DNA of 64,000 nt from Corylus avellana (GCF_901000735.1 NC_081544.1:32501235-32565234); one strand, 5' to 3'; counted from the stretch's first letter, positions 25,061 through 36,740 are shown. Numbers and translations are program-made. The notes: a model not told the origin generated them from the sequence alone.

Positions 25061-26640
25061 TAGGAAGAAAGTCATTGTTTTACAAAGAAGCCATACCTAA
25101 AAGATGGTGCTATGGGGCCCACATCTGAGATTGACGCTCAGGGACCTTATAGAGGAGCTACGCAGCCTACGCCCTGAGTTGGCATTTTTGGACAAGCATT
25201 TATGGGAGTACTGGCCTGTCGACTGTCGTGTTCTGCGATTTCTTGTGTTGTGTTGCATGCTTCTAGGATAGTTTTTTTTTGTTTGTTTTTAATGGTGATG
25301 ATCAATTTATGTAGCTTCATGTGACTTAGATTATGTTTGTATCTCTTTTGATGACTTAGTCAAGTTTTGGTGTATATATGATCGTACTGAAATGGGATTT
25401 GTGGTGATACATTTTAGTTTATGTTTATGATGTTTGAACTTATATATTGATGGTTATATGAGTTGAGTCGTTGTTGAAAAAAAAAAGGACATACCTTCTC
25501 GCTGCATAATAATGATGATCAAGGAGTTAATGCCAACACTAAGGATTATTTACTTTTAAATAATTTTGGGGTATTACAGCCAATCGGTCCATAATGCAAT
25601 TGATTGGTCCATAATGCAATCATCAATTGAGTCGCATCAACACTCTTTGAGTAATAATTAACTTCAACTTAATAATCATTTAAAAATGAAATTCCCAACC
25701 GAGCACGAGACAGAGAAGGTAAAAGGAGATCAAGAGTCCGCCTAACGGTCTTGTTATATGACTTTATTGAAGGATCTAGATCCAGCTCCCAGGAAAACTT
25801 TTATTATGGAAAGTCCGGATGAATGGGCATGCACATTTAAGACCATTACTTTGAGATGACATATAAGCTAATTAGCTATGGGATTTGAGGAAGAATCATT
25901 GAAGGCTTTCTTTTCTTGCTAGCTATGAGATACCAATGGCAAGCAGTTGATCATGACCTTTCGTTTCATTAATTGATGCAATTGAATAAGAGAAAAAAAT
26001 TCAGTAAGATCCATAAATTCAGCCACTGTTCACGAAAAGGAAGAATGAAATTTCTCTTTAATTTATATGATGATTTTGTTTACATTTGGAGGGTGGTGTA
26101 CATGTAATCTATATATGTAGAACAGTGCATGCTCTCCTATATATGGTACGTGTTTCAGAATTTGTAGAACAGTCCCTGTAATCCTTCTATAACCATGGTT
26201 TTCCACTGAAATTGAGATTAATTATACGTTTTTCCTTCACTTCCCGCCATGTTGGTATATCTGATTTGTCTGTTGCTGCTTAAATTCCTGAACTTGGTTA
26301 GCACCTGCCTGATGGAAAATAAATTGCATAACCACAAAAATGTAGACAAAATAAGATACATACCAAAATCAGCATATATAATTAATATATTTACACGAAG
26401 CTAACTAGCATATATTGTTTGCTAATTAATTTGCTGCCACTTCTTGAAATCTCTCTTCTGATTCAAAATCATGGTGCAACTTGTATTCCCCTGGGGGAGG
26501 AAAAAGAACATTAAGGGATACAATGAAGCAAAGTAAGAAGAAAGAGTCAGCTCGCAGAAGCGACAAATTAAAGACCTACCAATTAGTCAGGCATTATATA
26601 TATTCTAAAGCAAGCCTCACTGAGAGATATTGGAGTAATT
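25061..26640. other. Spacer between MIR395 inverted arms, right part
   Basis: No gene recognised. A short direct repeat (ggtccataatgcaat twice) lies at about 25586-25620. Confidence 0.45.

Positions 26641-26676
<36 letters not shown>
26641..26676. repeat. (CT)n microsatellite
   Basis: CT dinucleotide run of about 16 units directly outside the right arm of inverted duplication 1, followed by a TA run. Confidence 0.95.
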
Positions 26677-26678
<2 letters not shown>

Positions 26679-26744
26679 ATATATATATATATATTGTGAC
26701 CAACCTTTCATGCACTCTGAATTCTGAAGAATAAGTGTATATAA

Positions 26745-26863
26745 TATCAAATGACACCAGGAGTTCCCCCAAACACTTCAGTAGGGAAATCTGACATCCC
26801 TCTTGTCTGAAGAGATGAGTCCCCAATGAAGCGTTCAGGAGAACTCTAGGGGACATCCGATGC
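26745..26863 (-). ncRNA. MIR395: MIR395 precursor c (type B)
   Basis: Minus-strand hairpin; mature canonical miR395 at 26761-26781. The star arm is at about 26822-26845 on the opposite side (complement of aatgaagcgttcaggagaac). The loop resembles that of copy b almost base for base. It forms a divergent pair with copy d. Confidence 0.97.
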
Positions 26864-27765
26864 ATGTGCTGTAACTCCTTTATGGTTGCTTGGTAAGGCA
26901 ATGGCTATAACAACCTAGTATTTATAGAGAGTTTCCTATGTTATAAATTAGTTGCATATGTTGGTGCTTGGTTCTCTATAGAAGCGGTAGAAGATAAAGG
27001 CGTGGCCGTGAACCTGGACACAACTGTGGACTAGGTTGATCCTAAGAATCTTAATTGTATCTATTTGTCCAGCCTTTCCTTTTCACCTTTTTTTCTCAAT
27101 ATCAATTGATACGAATCAAGCCCCAGATCTTTATAGCTAGAGGTTCCATTACGTACACCCGATTGTGGTCACAAAATTTGGGATTTTTATGTCAGCCTAT
27201 TAAGGCCATGCATATTAGAAACTGGAAATTTTGGATAAGTCGGCATCAATGCTCCAAGTATCTGGACCACTGCTTTTTTGACCATCTATCGAATCTCGGA
27301 CTCATGCAATCTTCCAAATTAGCTATGCCCTAGCTACAGCTTATTTATCTATTGCATGTTATTAACCTAATGCACTCATGAGAGTACTGCTTCAAGATTT
27401 CATTCTAATTATAGTATAAGAGTTGATTGATTAAGCTTCGTTTATATGAAAAAGATTGAAGGGGCCTTAGCTAGAAACGAGAGAGAGAGAGAGAGAAGAG
27501 AGAGAGCAGAAAAGGCTTGGGAGAGCATGAAGACCACTCACCTCGATATTCTTCACTAGCTAGGCTCCATCTTACCCACAATTCTGACCAGGTTCAGATT
27601 GGGATATTATCTCATCATCATCCTCCCCAAGTGGCATATTTTTTTGTGTATATGAATGAATGAACACAGAGAACCCTCCAGTACTAGTATTAGTATAAAT
27701 AGTAGGTTTTGCTGTGCATTTTCTTACCAGGAAACCTGATGACCACCAAGAGAAATGGAGCGTAC
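26864..27765. promoter_or_regulatory. Divergent promoter region of MIR395 c and d
   Basis: For c: TATAAATA on the minus strand at 26919-26926 and GTGAACCT on the plus strand at 27008-27015. For d: TATAAATA on the plus strand at 27694-27701 and CTGAACCT on the minus strand at 27590-27597. Spacing between TATA and GAACCT is 82 and 97 bp. A GA-rich run at about 27480-27507 lies midway. Confidence 0.75.
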
Positions 27766-27875
27766 GTCATCTGTCCCCTTGAGTTCCCTTGACCACTTCA
27801 CTGGGGCTCTTCTTCTAAGAGTAAGAACCTCTAGCTCTACTGAAGTGTTTGGGGGAACTCTGGGTGGCAACTGAC
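27766..27875 (+). ncRNA. MIR395: MIR395 precursor d (type A)
   Basis: Plus-strand hairpin; star arm GAGTTCCCTTGACCACTTCA at 27781-27800, mature canonical miR395 at 27840-27860. The stem base is GTCATCTGTC...GGCAACTGAC. It is the inverted twin of copy a, with a loop about 24 nt shorter. Confidence 0.97.
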
Positions 27876-28460
27876 ATTTTTGTGCAAGCCAGCCTAGCTA
27901 GTACTACTTTTCAATATTGGTATTATTTTGATTAATTTCCTACTCCTATTTTAATATTGTCCTTCCACTTCCTTGGATCCGGCTTCTTTTTTTTTTTTTA
28001 ATCTGAATTATAATTATGAACTCAGTATATATATATATATATAATGCTAGCTAACCTGTCCAATATATATTCTGGCTTTTGCTCGAGTTTAGGAAACGTG
28101 CACTCCTCACTCAGAAATTTCAACAAAATCCTTTTTTAATTTACTTCACTTTTTTTTTTTCTTTTTTCTTTTTCTTTTTTGGTGAAATTTTGTTATGTGG
28201 GATTTTTAGGTTAATAGGATAATTTGAGAAACCAGCCTCCGTAGGATATTTTAAGAAATCTGAAGCATCCTTGTAAAATTAAAATATGACTGATTTTTGT
28301 TTTTTCAATTAATTAGCCTAAGGTGCCTTAATTATTGAAATTAATGAAAATACAATTCTAAAGTAATTTTATGTTTTGTGAACATTTCGGCATTGTGCGA
28401 TGTACAAACTAATTATCCCCTGGATCATGATTCTATATATGCTAATACAGTGACTCCAAC

Positions 28461-29189
28461 TTTGGTGAGCCCTAGCTAGCTGCTCGTCTGGTAGTCTCTC
28501 TTGCGGTCTCTCTCGATCTCAATAATTTCACTTTGGAAGGCGATTCACAAGCTGGGTATGGCTCTTCAACATTTTTTCATTGTGCAAGATTGGAAAATTG
28601 TTGATCTCATCTCTGACTCCATCTCTTCCATTCCAGCCTTCCTCTTGGGAGGCTATAAAGATTCACAAAAATGTCAACTTTTGCCCCCCAAAAAATATAT
28701 ATTCACAAAAGAGGCTCCTCCAATAAAAACAAAAAAACTTATGTTTGGATCTTCATCTTTAGAAAGTTATAAATATAGATTTAGATTTGGTTCATATCAA
28801 GCCTAATTTTTAAATATTTTTACTTTTTATTATAAGTGACAGGTCTCGCACTATGATGGGTACTACTAATGTAGCACATTAATGAATTTTGTTAACTTTT
28901 TTAATATCAAGGACCTATTTGTTCTTATTTCTTACCCTATGGAGTGTTTAATTATACTTTTTAAAACTCAAAAAACTATTTGTTAAAACCTCATGGACAA
29001 AAAAATGCATTTATCCCCCCTCCCTTTGATCCCCCTTTAAATAAGAATTTATTGAATAAATTTAATATGAACATAAAATAGAGACAACCCATTAAAAACA
29101 AGACCACCTAAAAGTTAGATGAGGCATACACAAATAAGCGCCAATAAGGAAACAAAATAGGGTAAGCAAAAAAAAAAAAAAAAAAAAAA
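28461..29189. other. Spacer, no gene recognised
   Basis: AT-rich sequence with a poly-A run at about 29167-29191. The plus-strand frame at 28501-28806 has no recognisable domain. Confidence 0.4.
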
Positions 29190-29960
29190 ACCACGCATGA
29201 AGCTGATAAGTCAGAATATATAATGGGTTAGATGAAGGGACGTGGAGAAGAGGGAAGGGAATTACAGAGGAGGGCTTTGCTACTCCTTAATTTGATAGAA
29301 GAAAGAAAATGAGAAATAATGGGAATGGTTCTAAACACTAAGCGGGAATTGGCTCATCTAGTTACAAAATATGCACCTATATTCGCGCGTGGTGAGTAGC
29401 CAATTACTTGTGCTTCTCGATGGACTATGGTCTGTAATTTTTCAACATTTGGGTACAAGGGCGTACATGAGGGAATTTGCACATATAAATACCATAATAC
29501 GTACATGCAGGAATTCGCTTGTATAAATACGGTAATACGTACGTAAATTTGCATTACTTATATTCAACCTCGCAATAGGTCAGAAAATATGTATGGGCCT
29601 GCACCTTATCGATCGTTTTAGTGCTCAACTTGGAAAACCCTTTCTAGGAGCTCTGATTTACAGCTATGGAGCCTTTTTCCGATCACGTGCGTACAGTTGA
29701 GTGAATATTCGGGAATCCAGTTAGCAGTCGCTTTGAATCAATCATGAAAAAGGCAGGAAAGGAATGGCAATATGGAGGGGATAGAATGAGAAAGGGCCAC
29801 ACACCTTTGATATTATTCTCTACCTTTCAAAAATCTAGCCAACTAGCCCACTATGTCGTCTAGGTTCACTATTACGTACAGCTTTATCTTTTCAGATTTC
29901 TCCCCTTTCTAGCTCAAGTATATATACAACTGTGGTACGTAGAAGACCAAGATATGCCTT
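29190..29960 (-). repeat. Relic of a MIR395 upstream region without hairpin
   Basis: This stretch parallels the region upstream of MIR395 g (39520-39960, same orientation) and the complement of the region upstream of j (48830-49330). Shared blocks: catgaagctgata, gtcagaat, aatgggttagatgaaggg, caacatttgggtacaa, gaattcgc, tatgtatgggcctgcacctt, aaagggccacacacctttga. No miR395 sequence, star or TATA-proximal part is present on the hairpin side; a poly-A run sits where it should join. I read it as a truncated, probably dead, further unit. Confidence 0.8.
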
Positions 29961-30554
29961 ACTATAAATAGTAGAGTCATGTATATATATATAATATTAA
30001 AGGTCAAGTTCCACGGTCGTTCTCCCATCCAATTACCTTTTTAAAAATTAATATTAGATTTGTCACCTTTATTCATGTGGGTTCTTCAGATTCAATGGTT
30101 TGTTTTTAAAAAAAGTTGGATAGGAGAAGAACATGAAAATAACGTTTAGACTTTTTAAGGCATGGAAATGTTAAATAATTAATTTTCTTAAAAGCCTATA
30201 CCGATAGAAAGAGGTAAATTTAATTACTTAATAAATATTTTAACACTTACTCACGTGTGTTAAGGTTTAATGCCGGTTTAATTTGATCTACCCAACCGCG
30301 CGTTACTATATATAAGGCAGAAATCAATAGTTGTTTGAACTCAATGAATTCCTTTATAACCTTTCTTTTCTTTTTTCTTTTTTTCATTATTATTATTTAT
30401 AATTTTTGCTAATCCTTTCTAGGACATTTTCGCAAAAAGATTTTTTTAAATTAAATTATAATGTAGTCATTGAAAAGAAGAGTGAGGATTGAAAATGAAT
30501 AGTATTTGTGATTTTTTCTTTCTTTCTTTGGAATAAATGAAATTTAGTCCTAAA

Positions 30555-31008
30555 GAGCATTTCCAATGGAAGAGCTAAATGTTACGTACTTCTATCTAAA
30601 ATGGCACTTCAAATGTTTAAAAAACTCTCTACACTGGATTAGCAAAAAAAAAATGTAAAATAGATATTTGATTGGAAGAGCTAAAAAAAAAAGCTAAATC
30701 TAGCAACACTTTTCAAGGAAGCTATTTTATTTTTCATTGTTTCTCTCACCTATTTTCTCTTTTTTCCAAATCTTTTCCTACTTTTTCTCTGCATGTTCTT
30801 TTTTTTCCAGAATTTTTCCCATTTTTTCTCTAACATGTTCTCTTTTTCCCAAAACTTTTACTGATTTTAATAATATTTTAATAGAATAGATAGAAATATA
30901 GCTAATTGGATGTAAAAACATTTAAAAATGGCTTAGCTAAACTAGATAAAAGTGAGTTTTGAGAAACTATTTTAAAATAAAAATATGGCTCCTCCATTGG
31001 GAATGCTC
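30555..31008. mobile_element. MITE with GAGCATTTCCAATGG ends (Tourist/Harbinger-like)
   Basis: Left end GAGCATTTCCAATGG, right end CCATTGGGAATGCTC, imperfect terminal inverted repeats; subterminal agctaaat / tagctaaa motifs are also inverted. The interior is T-rich and non-coding. A TAA-type 3-bp target duplication is likely (AAA left, TAA right), but one base differs. Confidence 0.7.
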
Positions 31009-31034
31009 TAAGTAGTATATGCCATTTCAATTTA

Positions 31035-31716
31035 GGGTTAAATACCTAATACCCCCCTGGAGTTTACAAACTTTATTTTTACCCCCCTGTGGTTTCATTT
31101 TTATCACAGGAGGTTCCTGTGGTTTTGATAAATGACCAAGTTAGTCCTTCCATTAGTTGACCGTTAAGAATTCTATGTGGACCAATCAGATGCTGACACG
31201 TGGCACCTACTTAATTTTTTTTAAAAAAAATTAAAAAAAAAGGAAAGGAAAAAAATTGGAATTGTGACAGTTGGGAGGTGTGGTTTACAGGCCCACCCAC
31301 CAGCCAAGGAATTTGGGAACCTGTTGGGGTACTAAGGGGTGGCGAAACCACCCCAGTGGGGTGTAGAACCACCCGAGCTTTTCTTAGACTGGCCACCCCC
31401 TTGGGCACCAAGGGGGTGGCTTGGCCACCCCCATCCGGCCAGATGGGGGGTGGCCGAGCCACCCCCAAATGCCCAATTTTTTTTCCTTTTAAAAAAAAAA
31501 AAATTACATTTTTTTAATTTAAAAAAAAATTAAAAATTAAGTAGATGCCACGTGTCATCATCTGATTGGTCCACGTAGAATTCCTAACGGTCAACTAACG
31601 GATGAACTAACTTGGTCATTTATCAAAACCACAAGGACCTCCTGTGATAAAAATGAAACCATGGGGAAATAAAAATAAAGTTTATAAACCCCATGGGGGT
31701 ATTAGGTATTTAACCT
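31035..31716. mobile_element. Non-autonomous Mutator-like element with long TIRs
   Basis: The ends start GGGTTAAATACCTAATACCC and (right, complemented) AGGTTAAATACCTAATACCC. The inverted similarity continues for about 180 bp on each side (tggtttcattttta, aatgaccaagttagt, gaccgttaa, accaatcaga, cacgtggca). A 9-bp direct repeat TTCAATTTA flanks it (31026-31034 and 31717-31725), the target size expected for MULEs. The GC-rich centre (31263-31470) contains inverted GGGGTGGC / GCCACCCC blocks and no transposase. Confidence 0.85.
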
Positions 31717-31979
31717 TTCAATTTAATATTTAGGTTTTTAATTTTGATAATTAAGTCCTCAGATTTTCTTCTGATTTCAAATAAGTCCAATCGTCTTAAT
31801 TACTGTTTAGTTAATTAATGGTATTCCACATCATACCAATAAATTAATGTACATAACTTTCGTTTGACACGATATACCAATTGCATGTACCAGCTGCCAT
31901 GTGACACAACTATTTTAAATTACAAATATATCTTAAATATAAAATAATTTTTTATGTTAAAAATAATAATATTAACATG

Positions 31980-32290
31980 GCAGCCACCCCTAGTGAGGAT
32001 TGGCCAGCCACTACCACTAACTAGTGATCAAGGGGGATTCCCTCTCATGGGATGAGGGGTGGCAGTCCCTCTCGATCTTGTGAGGGGCAACATCCCCTCA
32101 TAGAGGGGGTGACCACTCCTCTTTAGGAAGGGTGGCCTCCCAATTAGGATTGTCGTCCCTCTTTGTGCGGAATCCTTTCCTAATTGAGGGGTGTCAATCC
32201 CTCTTTGTAAGAGTTGATTCATATCTTGTGATCGAGGGGATGTTTTTGCCATAGCCATCTCTCTCTCTCTCTCTGAGGGCGCCCCCCCCA
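31980..32290. repeat. GGGGTGGC-rich dispersed repeat
   Basis: Repeated motifs gaggggtggc, ccctctc, cccctcat. Related stretches occur at about 40020-40150 and 48290-48620, sharing gatgaggggtggc, cccctcat and gcagccacccc. Probably the interior of MULE-like elements such as the one at 31035; no ends identified. The poly-C/CT runs at 32262-32290 are simple sequence. Confidence 0.5.
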
Positions 32291-32329
32291 ATAGGTGACT
32301 CTTTTTTGAAAGGAACAACTTTCACAACA

Positions 32330-33015
32330 GCTGCTCTTCTCTGTGAGAGACGACCACTCTTTTTTATTTGTTGTTGGATTTGAATTTTATAAAGAAGCAA
32401 CCATAATGTTATAACTTAGTTTTTCCCTCTCTTTTTGTCCCTTTGGGATGAAAGAGAAAATTGTGATCAACCAAAAATAAAAACATAAACAAATTAGACA
32501 GCATGCCCAGGCCACAAAGCCGACAAATTAAATAAGTCTTTAAATGGTAGCTCAATCGAATGAAGATCATGCCTTATGAAGTAGATGTCATTAGTTTAAA
32601 TCATCTTCCTCCTTTCCCTCACCTTGTACGGACATGAAAAAAAAAAAAAAAAAAAAACCCAACAAAATAAAGAAGAGAATTTCAACAACATCCGCTCCCC
32701 TTTGTGAGGGACAACCACTCTTTTTTTATTTGTTGTTGGATTTGAATTTTATAAAGAAGCAACCATAATGTTATAACTTATTTTCTCCCTCTCTTTTTGT
32801 CCCTTTGGGATGAAAGAGAAAATTGTGATCAACCAAAAATAAAAACATAAACAAATTAGATAGCATGTCCAGGTCACAAAGCCGACAAAATAAGTCTTCA
32901 AATGGTAGCTTAATCGGATGAAGATCACGCCTTATGAAGTAGAAGTCATTAGTTTGAATCATTTTCCTCAATTTCCTCACCTTGTATGGACATGAAAAAA
33001 AAAAAAAAAAAAGAA
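32330..33015 (+). repeat. ~362-bp tandem duplication, each unit carrying a SINE
   Basis: Two direct copies start near 32340 and 32700 (ccactctttttatttgttgttggatttgaatttt...), period about 362. Each ends in a tRNA-like SINE: A-box-like tggtagctcaatcg near 32547 and 32905, B-box-like tagttt(a/g)aat, then poly-A after gtacggacatg / gtatggacatg. The second copy has independent point changes, so the event is not very recent. Confidence 0.8.
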
Positions 33016-33850
33016 GCCGACAAAATAAAGAAGAGAATCTCGACTAAATAAAAATACTGAAAAACTAGGAAGTCGCTCTTGATCTTTTGATACCCAAAAA
33101 ATCGCTGATTGTTCATTTGTTTATTGAGAAATTGTAGGAAAAGAAAGAAATATTAATTGAAACTAGCCGTGCCTATGACGACTACATTTAGTACTGTATA
33201 ATATGGTTTAATGGACGTCGTGAAGCATGAGGCAAAAAAAACAAAGAGAGAGAAAAAAAAAATTATATTCTTTTAGTTCTTGTAATCAATTTAATTTTCC
33301 TTTTCTTTCTCAACCCTAAGGAGGTACGTATTTGCTAAACCATAAAATTGGACCAACCATGAAATTGTGTTTGTCATATATATATATATATATATATAAA
33401 GATTTGAACTGCATATATATATGAACCAACACTTAGGATATCGATAACTAAACACCCCAAATATTTCTAGAGTAAAACATAAGATAGGTTTCTTAACATA
33501 AGTTTGTCAAGTTCTCTTTTTGAAAGGCCAACATAGTAATGGCAAGATTTAAAAAAAGAAAAGAAAAAGCAAGGGCATAATTGCACGGGTCTCATAATCT
33601 CATGATTTTGATGAGTTTAAGCTTACCTAAAATAGATTGTGTGTGGGGGGCTGAAGCAGCGCTTGTGTTTGTGCGTGAAAGCAAGTACTGAAAGTTTGGT
33701 ATGGGCAACCAAAAGGAGAAGCAGATAGAATTAATATATGTGACAAAAGAAAACTGTTAACACAAGTACCAAAAAGTTCTTACTTTATCCAAAAACACAA
33801 GAACCAATTGATCGATAACCCACCGAACTTTGTTTTAATGCTAATATTTT

Positions 33851-33983
33851 GTCAGATGGCACCCAGAGTTCCCCCAAACACTTCAGTAGGATAGCACTGG
33901 CCATTGGCCACTGGCCCTCTTTTATAACGGCTCCAACAAGAGCCCTAGTGAAGTGTTCAAGGGAACTCTAGGAGACAGCTGAC
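33851..33983 (-). ncRNA. MIR395: MIR395 precursor e (type A)
   Basis: Minus-strand hairpin; mature canonical miR395 at 33866-33886. The star arm is the complement of about 33947-33968 (agtgaagtgttcaagggaac). The stem base is GTCAG...CTGAC. The loop contains an inverted ggccattggccactggcc stretch. It forms a divergent pair with f; the inverted twin is i. Confidence 0.97.
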
Positions 33984-35239
33984 GCTCTTCCCTCTTTGAG
34001 ATTGGTTTCTAGCTTGGTAAGGGAATGCACCGCAACTTTCCTATTTATAGAGCTTTTTTGCGGAAGATACTTGAAGGTGGCTAGCTATTATTGGTTGGAG
34101 ACTTGTTAGAGATGAGAAATATCTAACGAAACTGAACCTGGTTGGAATTTTGAGTAAGATGATGAAGGGCAGATAATAATAATGTTGAGGTGAATTGACT
34201 GCCAAGCTTCTCTTCTCCACTTTACAAAAGCTTAAAATGTGAGGGAAGACGTGTCCATGCCAAAGTCTATAAGAATATCGTGCACCGCCAAGTAAGTAGA
34301 CGTCAATGATATAGAATTATGTTGATAGGAATATATAAATTTAATTCACTCAATCAATACTTTAACACTCTTGATCTCTCACATGTCAGAGTTTGAATTC
34401 ATGATCTCTAGTTATGAAACCATATTAAATCATTACTTATCCCAAAAGCTTAACATAATATAAATTATTTAATCTATACTTGAATTAATAGTTCTCAACT
34501 TCAATAAACTTTCTAGTAGTACCCTGCTGGGGGTAGTAATTTGTATTTTCGTGTCGAGGCATAGATTTATAATTAAAACTATATAAGTCAACTTCAATCT
34601 AACCTACTCAATTAAATATGCCAAACCTCTCAACCTTAACCTACTAATTTCGTATTGGGTTCGTAGGTTGTACGTGTCAAAAATTGTTAGCCTTAATGTC
34701 AGGTATCGGATTCGAGTCGTGTCAAGCCGTCAATTAATGCATAGATATAAGACTATACATATAGGTCAACTTTTACTCAACCCATTAAATTAAACGAATC
34801 AAACCGGCTTTTCAATCTCAACCAATTAATTTCATGTTGAGTTCGCATCAAATATGTTAGTTGTATAGCTGGCCCTAGCTAATACCTCCGTCACAAAAGA
34901 ACACGTTATAGATTCCAAAAGGGACTTGTTTTGTGTGTACTAGAAAAGCTGAAAGGGATTGGCTGGACAGAGGATACTGAAAAGCACAGGATTGCAAGTG
35001 GCCTCTCGAAGACCACAGTCTAGCAAATATTCTCTAGTACCATGTCCATCTAGTCAATAGTTGCGTCTAGGTTCACTGGCTACACCTCTCAGGCTCCGTC
35101 TCTTTTTGAACAGAAACAATATATGTGATATATATGCAGCTCAATGGAAAGAAAGGAAGTGATCAATATAAATAGAAGGGTTTAGTAGCCACTTTGTCTC
35201 AAGCATGCAACTAAAGCAAAGTTCGTAGATTAAGTGCTC
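33984..35239. promoter_or_regulatory. Divergent promoter region of MIR395 e and f
   Basis: For e: TATAAATA on the minus strand at 34042-34049 and CTGAACCT on the plus strand at 34132-34139. For f: TATAAATA on the plus strand at 35167-35174 and GTGAACCT on the minus strand at 35069-35076. This is the longest of the divergent intervals; about 34280-34860 looks like inserted AT-rich repeat sequence, as the matching interval between h and i is only about 500 bp. Confidence 0.75.
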
Positions 35240-35347
35240 ATCGGGTGCCCCCTGGTGTTTCCCCAAACACTTCATTGGGGAATCTGTTTAGACAAAACGA
35301 TCTTCCTCCCTACTGAAGTGTTTGGGGGAACCCCGGGTGTCACTTGA
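35240..35347 (+). ncRNA. MIR395: MIR395 precursor f (type B), variant mature
   Basis: Plus-strand hairpin; mature at 35313-35333 ends GGGAACCC, not GGGAACTC: a T-to-C change at nucleotide 20. The 5' arm reads TTTCCCCAAACACTTCATT, so the star is nearly perfectly complementary to the mature. The stem base is ATCGGGTG...TCACTTGAT. The inverted twin is h. Confidence 0.95.
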
Positions 35348-35744
35348 TATTGCTATGAATGATTTTAGGTTGCTGAAAATCTTATCATCCTCTTTGATGA
35401 AATCTTTCCTTAATTAGTAGGGCCTTTACATTCATTTTACAAATGCAATGCTCTTAATGAGGCTAGCTAGCTATGACTTTCCTTTTTATTTTTCTTTAGC
35501 TTTTGTTATATAATGGTAAGTGATATATCTATATCTGCCTCGGAAAGGTCAGATATAGAAATATCATTTAATTAATTGCGTTGTTTAATTATATATATGT
35601 TCATTATAATTATCTATTTTTCTTTTTTCTACACCGTCATGTCATATCTCATGTATATGATGAGGCCCCAATGAAGCTAGCTCACACCCTTACCACATCA
35701 CATATTGGTACGTATAGGAAAAATCAATAACATAGTATAGATTA

Positions 35745-35869
35745 ATCTTATAATGAAGTAACAATATACATACACGTCATGAAGCAAAGGTTATTAGTTT
35801 GAATTCCTCTCCCCAGATGTCATTAGTTTGAATTATTCTCTCTCATTTTCTTCTCCTTGTATATTCACG

Positions 35870-35901
<32 letters not shown>

Positions 35902-35985
35902 ATCCACGCGAGAGGGGAATTCGAACAAATGACCTTCGCTTCATAAGGCGTGGTCTCCAGCCGATTGAGTTAGCCCTTGAGAACT
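35745..35985. mobile_element. Two SINE fragments tail to tail
   Basis: Plus-strand SINE 3' parts (ttagtttgaattcctctcc, then again ttagtttgaattattctc) run into a shared T/A tract at 35871-35896. On the minus strand, 35897-35983 is a SINE with A-box-like tagctcaatcgg-type sequence (taactcaatcggctgg) and B-box-like ttgttcgaattcc. Same family as the complete copy at 38181. Confidence 0.7.
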
Positions 35986-36013
35986 TGCATATTCAAATTT
36001 TAGTTTATCTCAT

Positions 36014-36740
36014 TGATGCAGGAGAAGATGCTGAATCAGTCGATGAGTTGTCGGATACTAAATTAATTGCATTGGAATATCTTGACAGAAAAGATCAGAA
36101 CAAAAGTGGCAAGAATCAGGCATAATATTTGAAAAATATTGTATGAATACAGATATTTGCAAGAATGGAAAGAATCAAGCATAATAGTTGAAGATTATTT
36201 ATTTGTCTACAAGAATTTTATTTTCTCCAAGTTTAGGGATACTTTTGTATTTTCATTTTCATTCTTTCAAAATTATTCTATGTTTGCTTATTTGGAGCAA
36301 TTATGGCATTTTTCTGCCCTATTTGTTATTTTCTCTCTTCTTGAATTCTTTTTTCAATCTATTAATTATCATACGCTATAAGTTCTGTCCAACATCAATT
36401 GGAAGCAAAAAATAAAAAAATAAAATACAAATCACGTCTCATACATTGTGATCACAACCACGACCACCGGTCATGAAAATTGATGAAGAAATTACCCCAA
36501 GAAGATACTAAGCTCTTATACCAACTAATGTCGGGCATAACTAAGATTAATGTTCTTCAACTATTATGCTTGATTCTTTCCATTCTTGTGAAGATCTTTA
36601 CTAACACAATATTTTTTAAATATTATGCCTGATTCTTGTCACTTTTGTCCTGATCGTTTCTCTCAAGATATTTCAATGCAATTAATTCAGTATCTGATCG
36701 AGAAACCATCTATTGATTTAGCATCTTCTCCTCCTGCATC
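36014..36740. repeat. Inverted repeat with ~185-bp arms
   Basis: Arms 36014-36196 (gatgcaggagaagatgct ... aagcataatagttgaag) and 36553-36740 in complement (cttcaactattatgcttg ... gcatcttctcctcctgcatc), with a 356-bp centre. The arms resemble retrotransposon leader sequence, but I cannot assign the family. Such a structure could fold into a long hairpin if transcribed. Confidence 0.75.

Larger units (their letters stand above)
26676..28460. repeat. Right arm of inverted duplication 1 (contains MIR395 c and d)
   Basis: Reverse-complement copy of about 20390-22495. Order and orientation of everything inside (hairpin, TATA, GAACCT motif, hairpin) is mirrored, so c is the twin of b and d the twin of a. 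Small indels distinguish the arms, for example the shorter loop of d and an expanded GA run near 27480-27507. Confidence 0.9.
33420..35465. repeat. Left arm of inverted duplication 2 (contains MIR395 e and f)
   Basis: Recurs in reverse complement at about 43918-45450. Landmarks: aaccaacacttagg (33423) with gtgttggttta (45425); tttctagagtaaaac (33464) with gttttactctagaaa (45356); gcattgcatttgtaaaatgaatg near 43935 with its complement near 35430-35455. Flanks, promoters and hairpins were all copied. The arms are more diverged than those of duplication 1. Confidence 0.85.
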
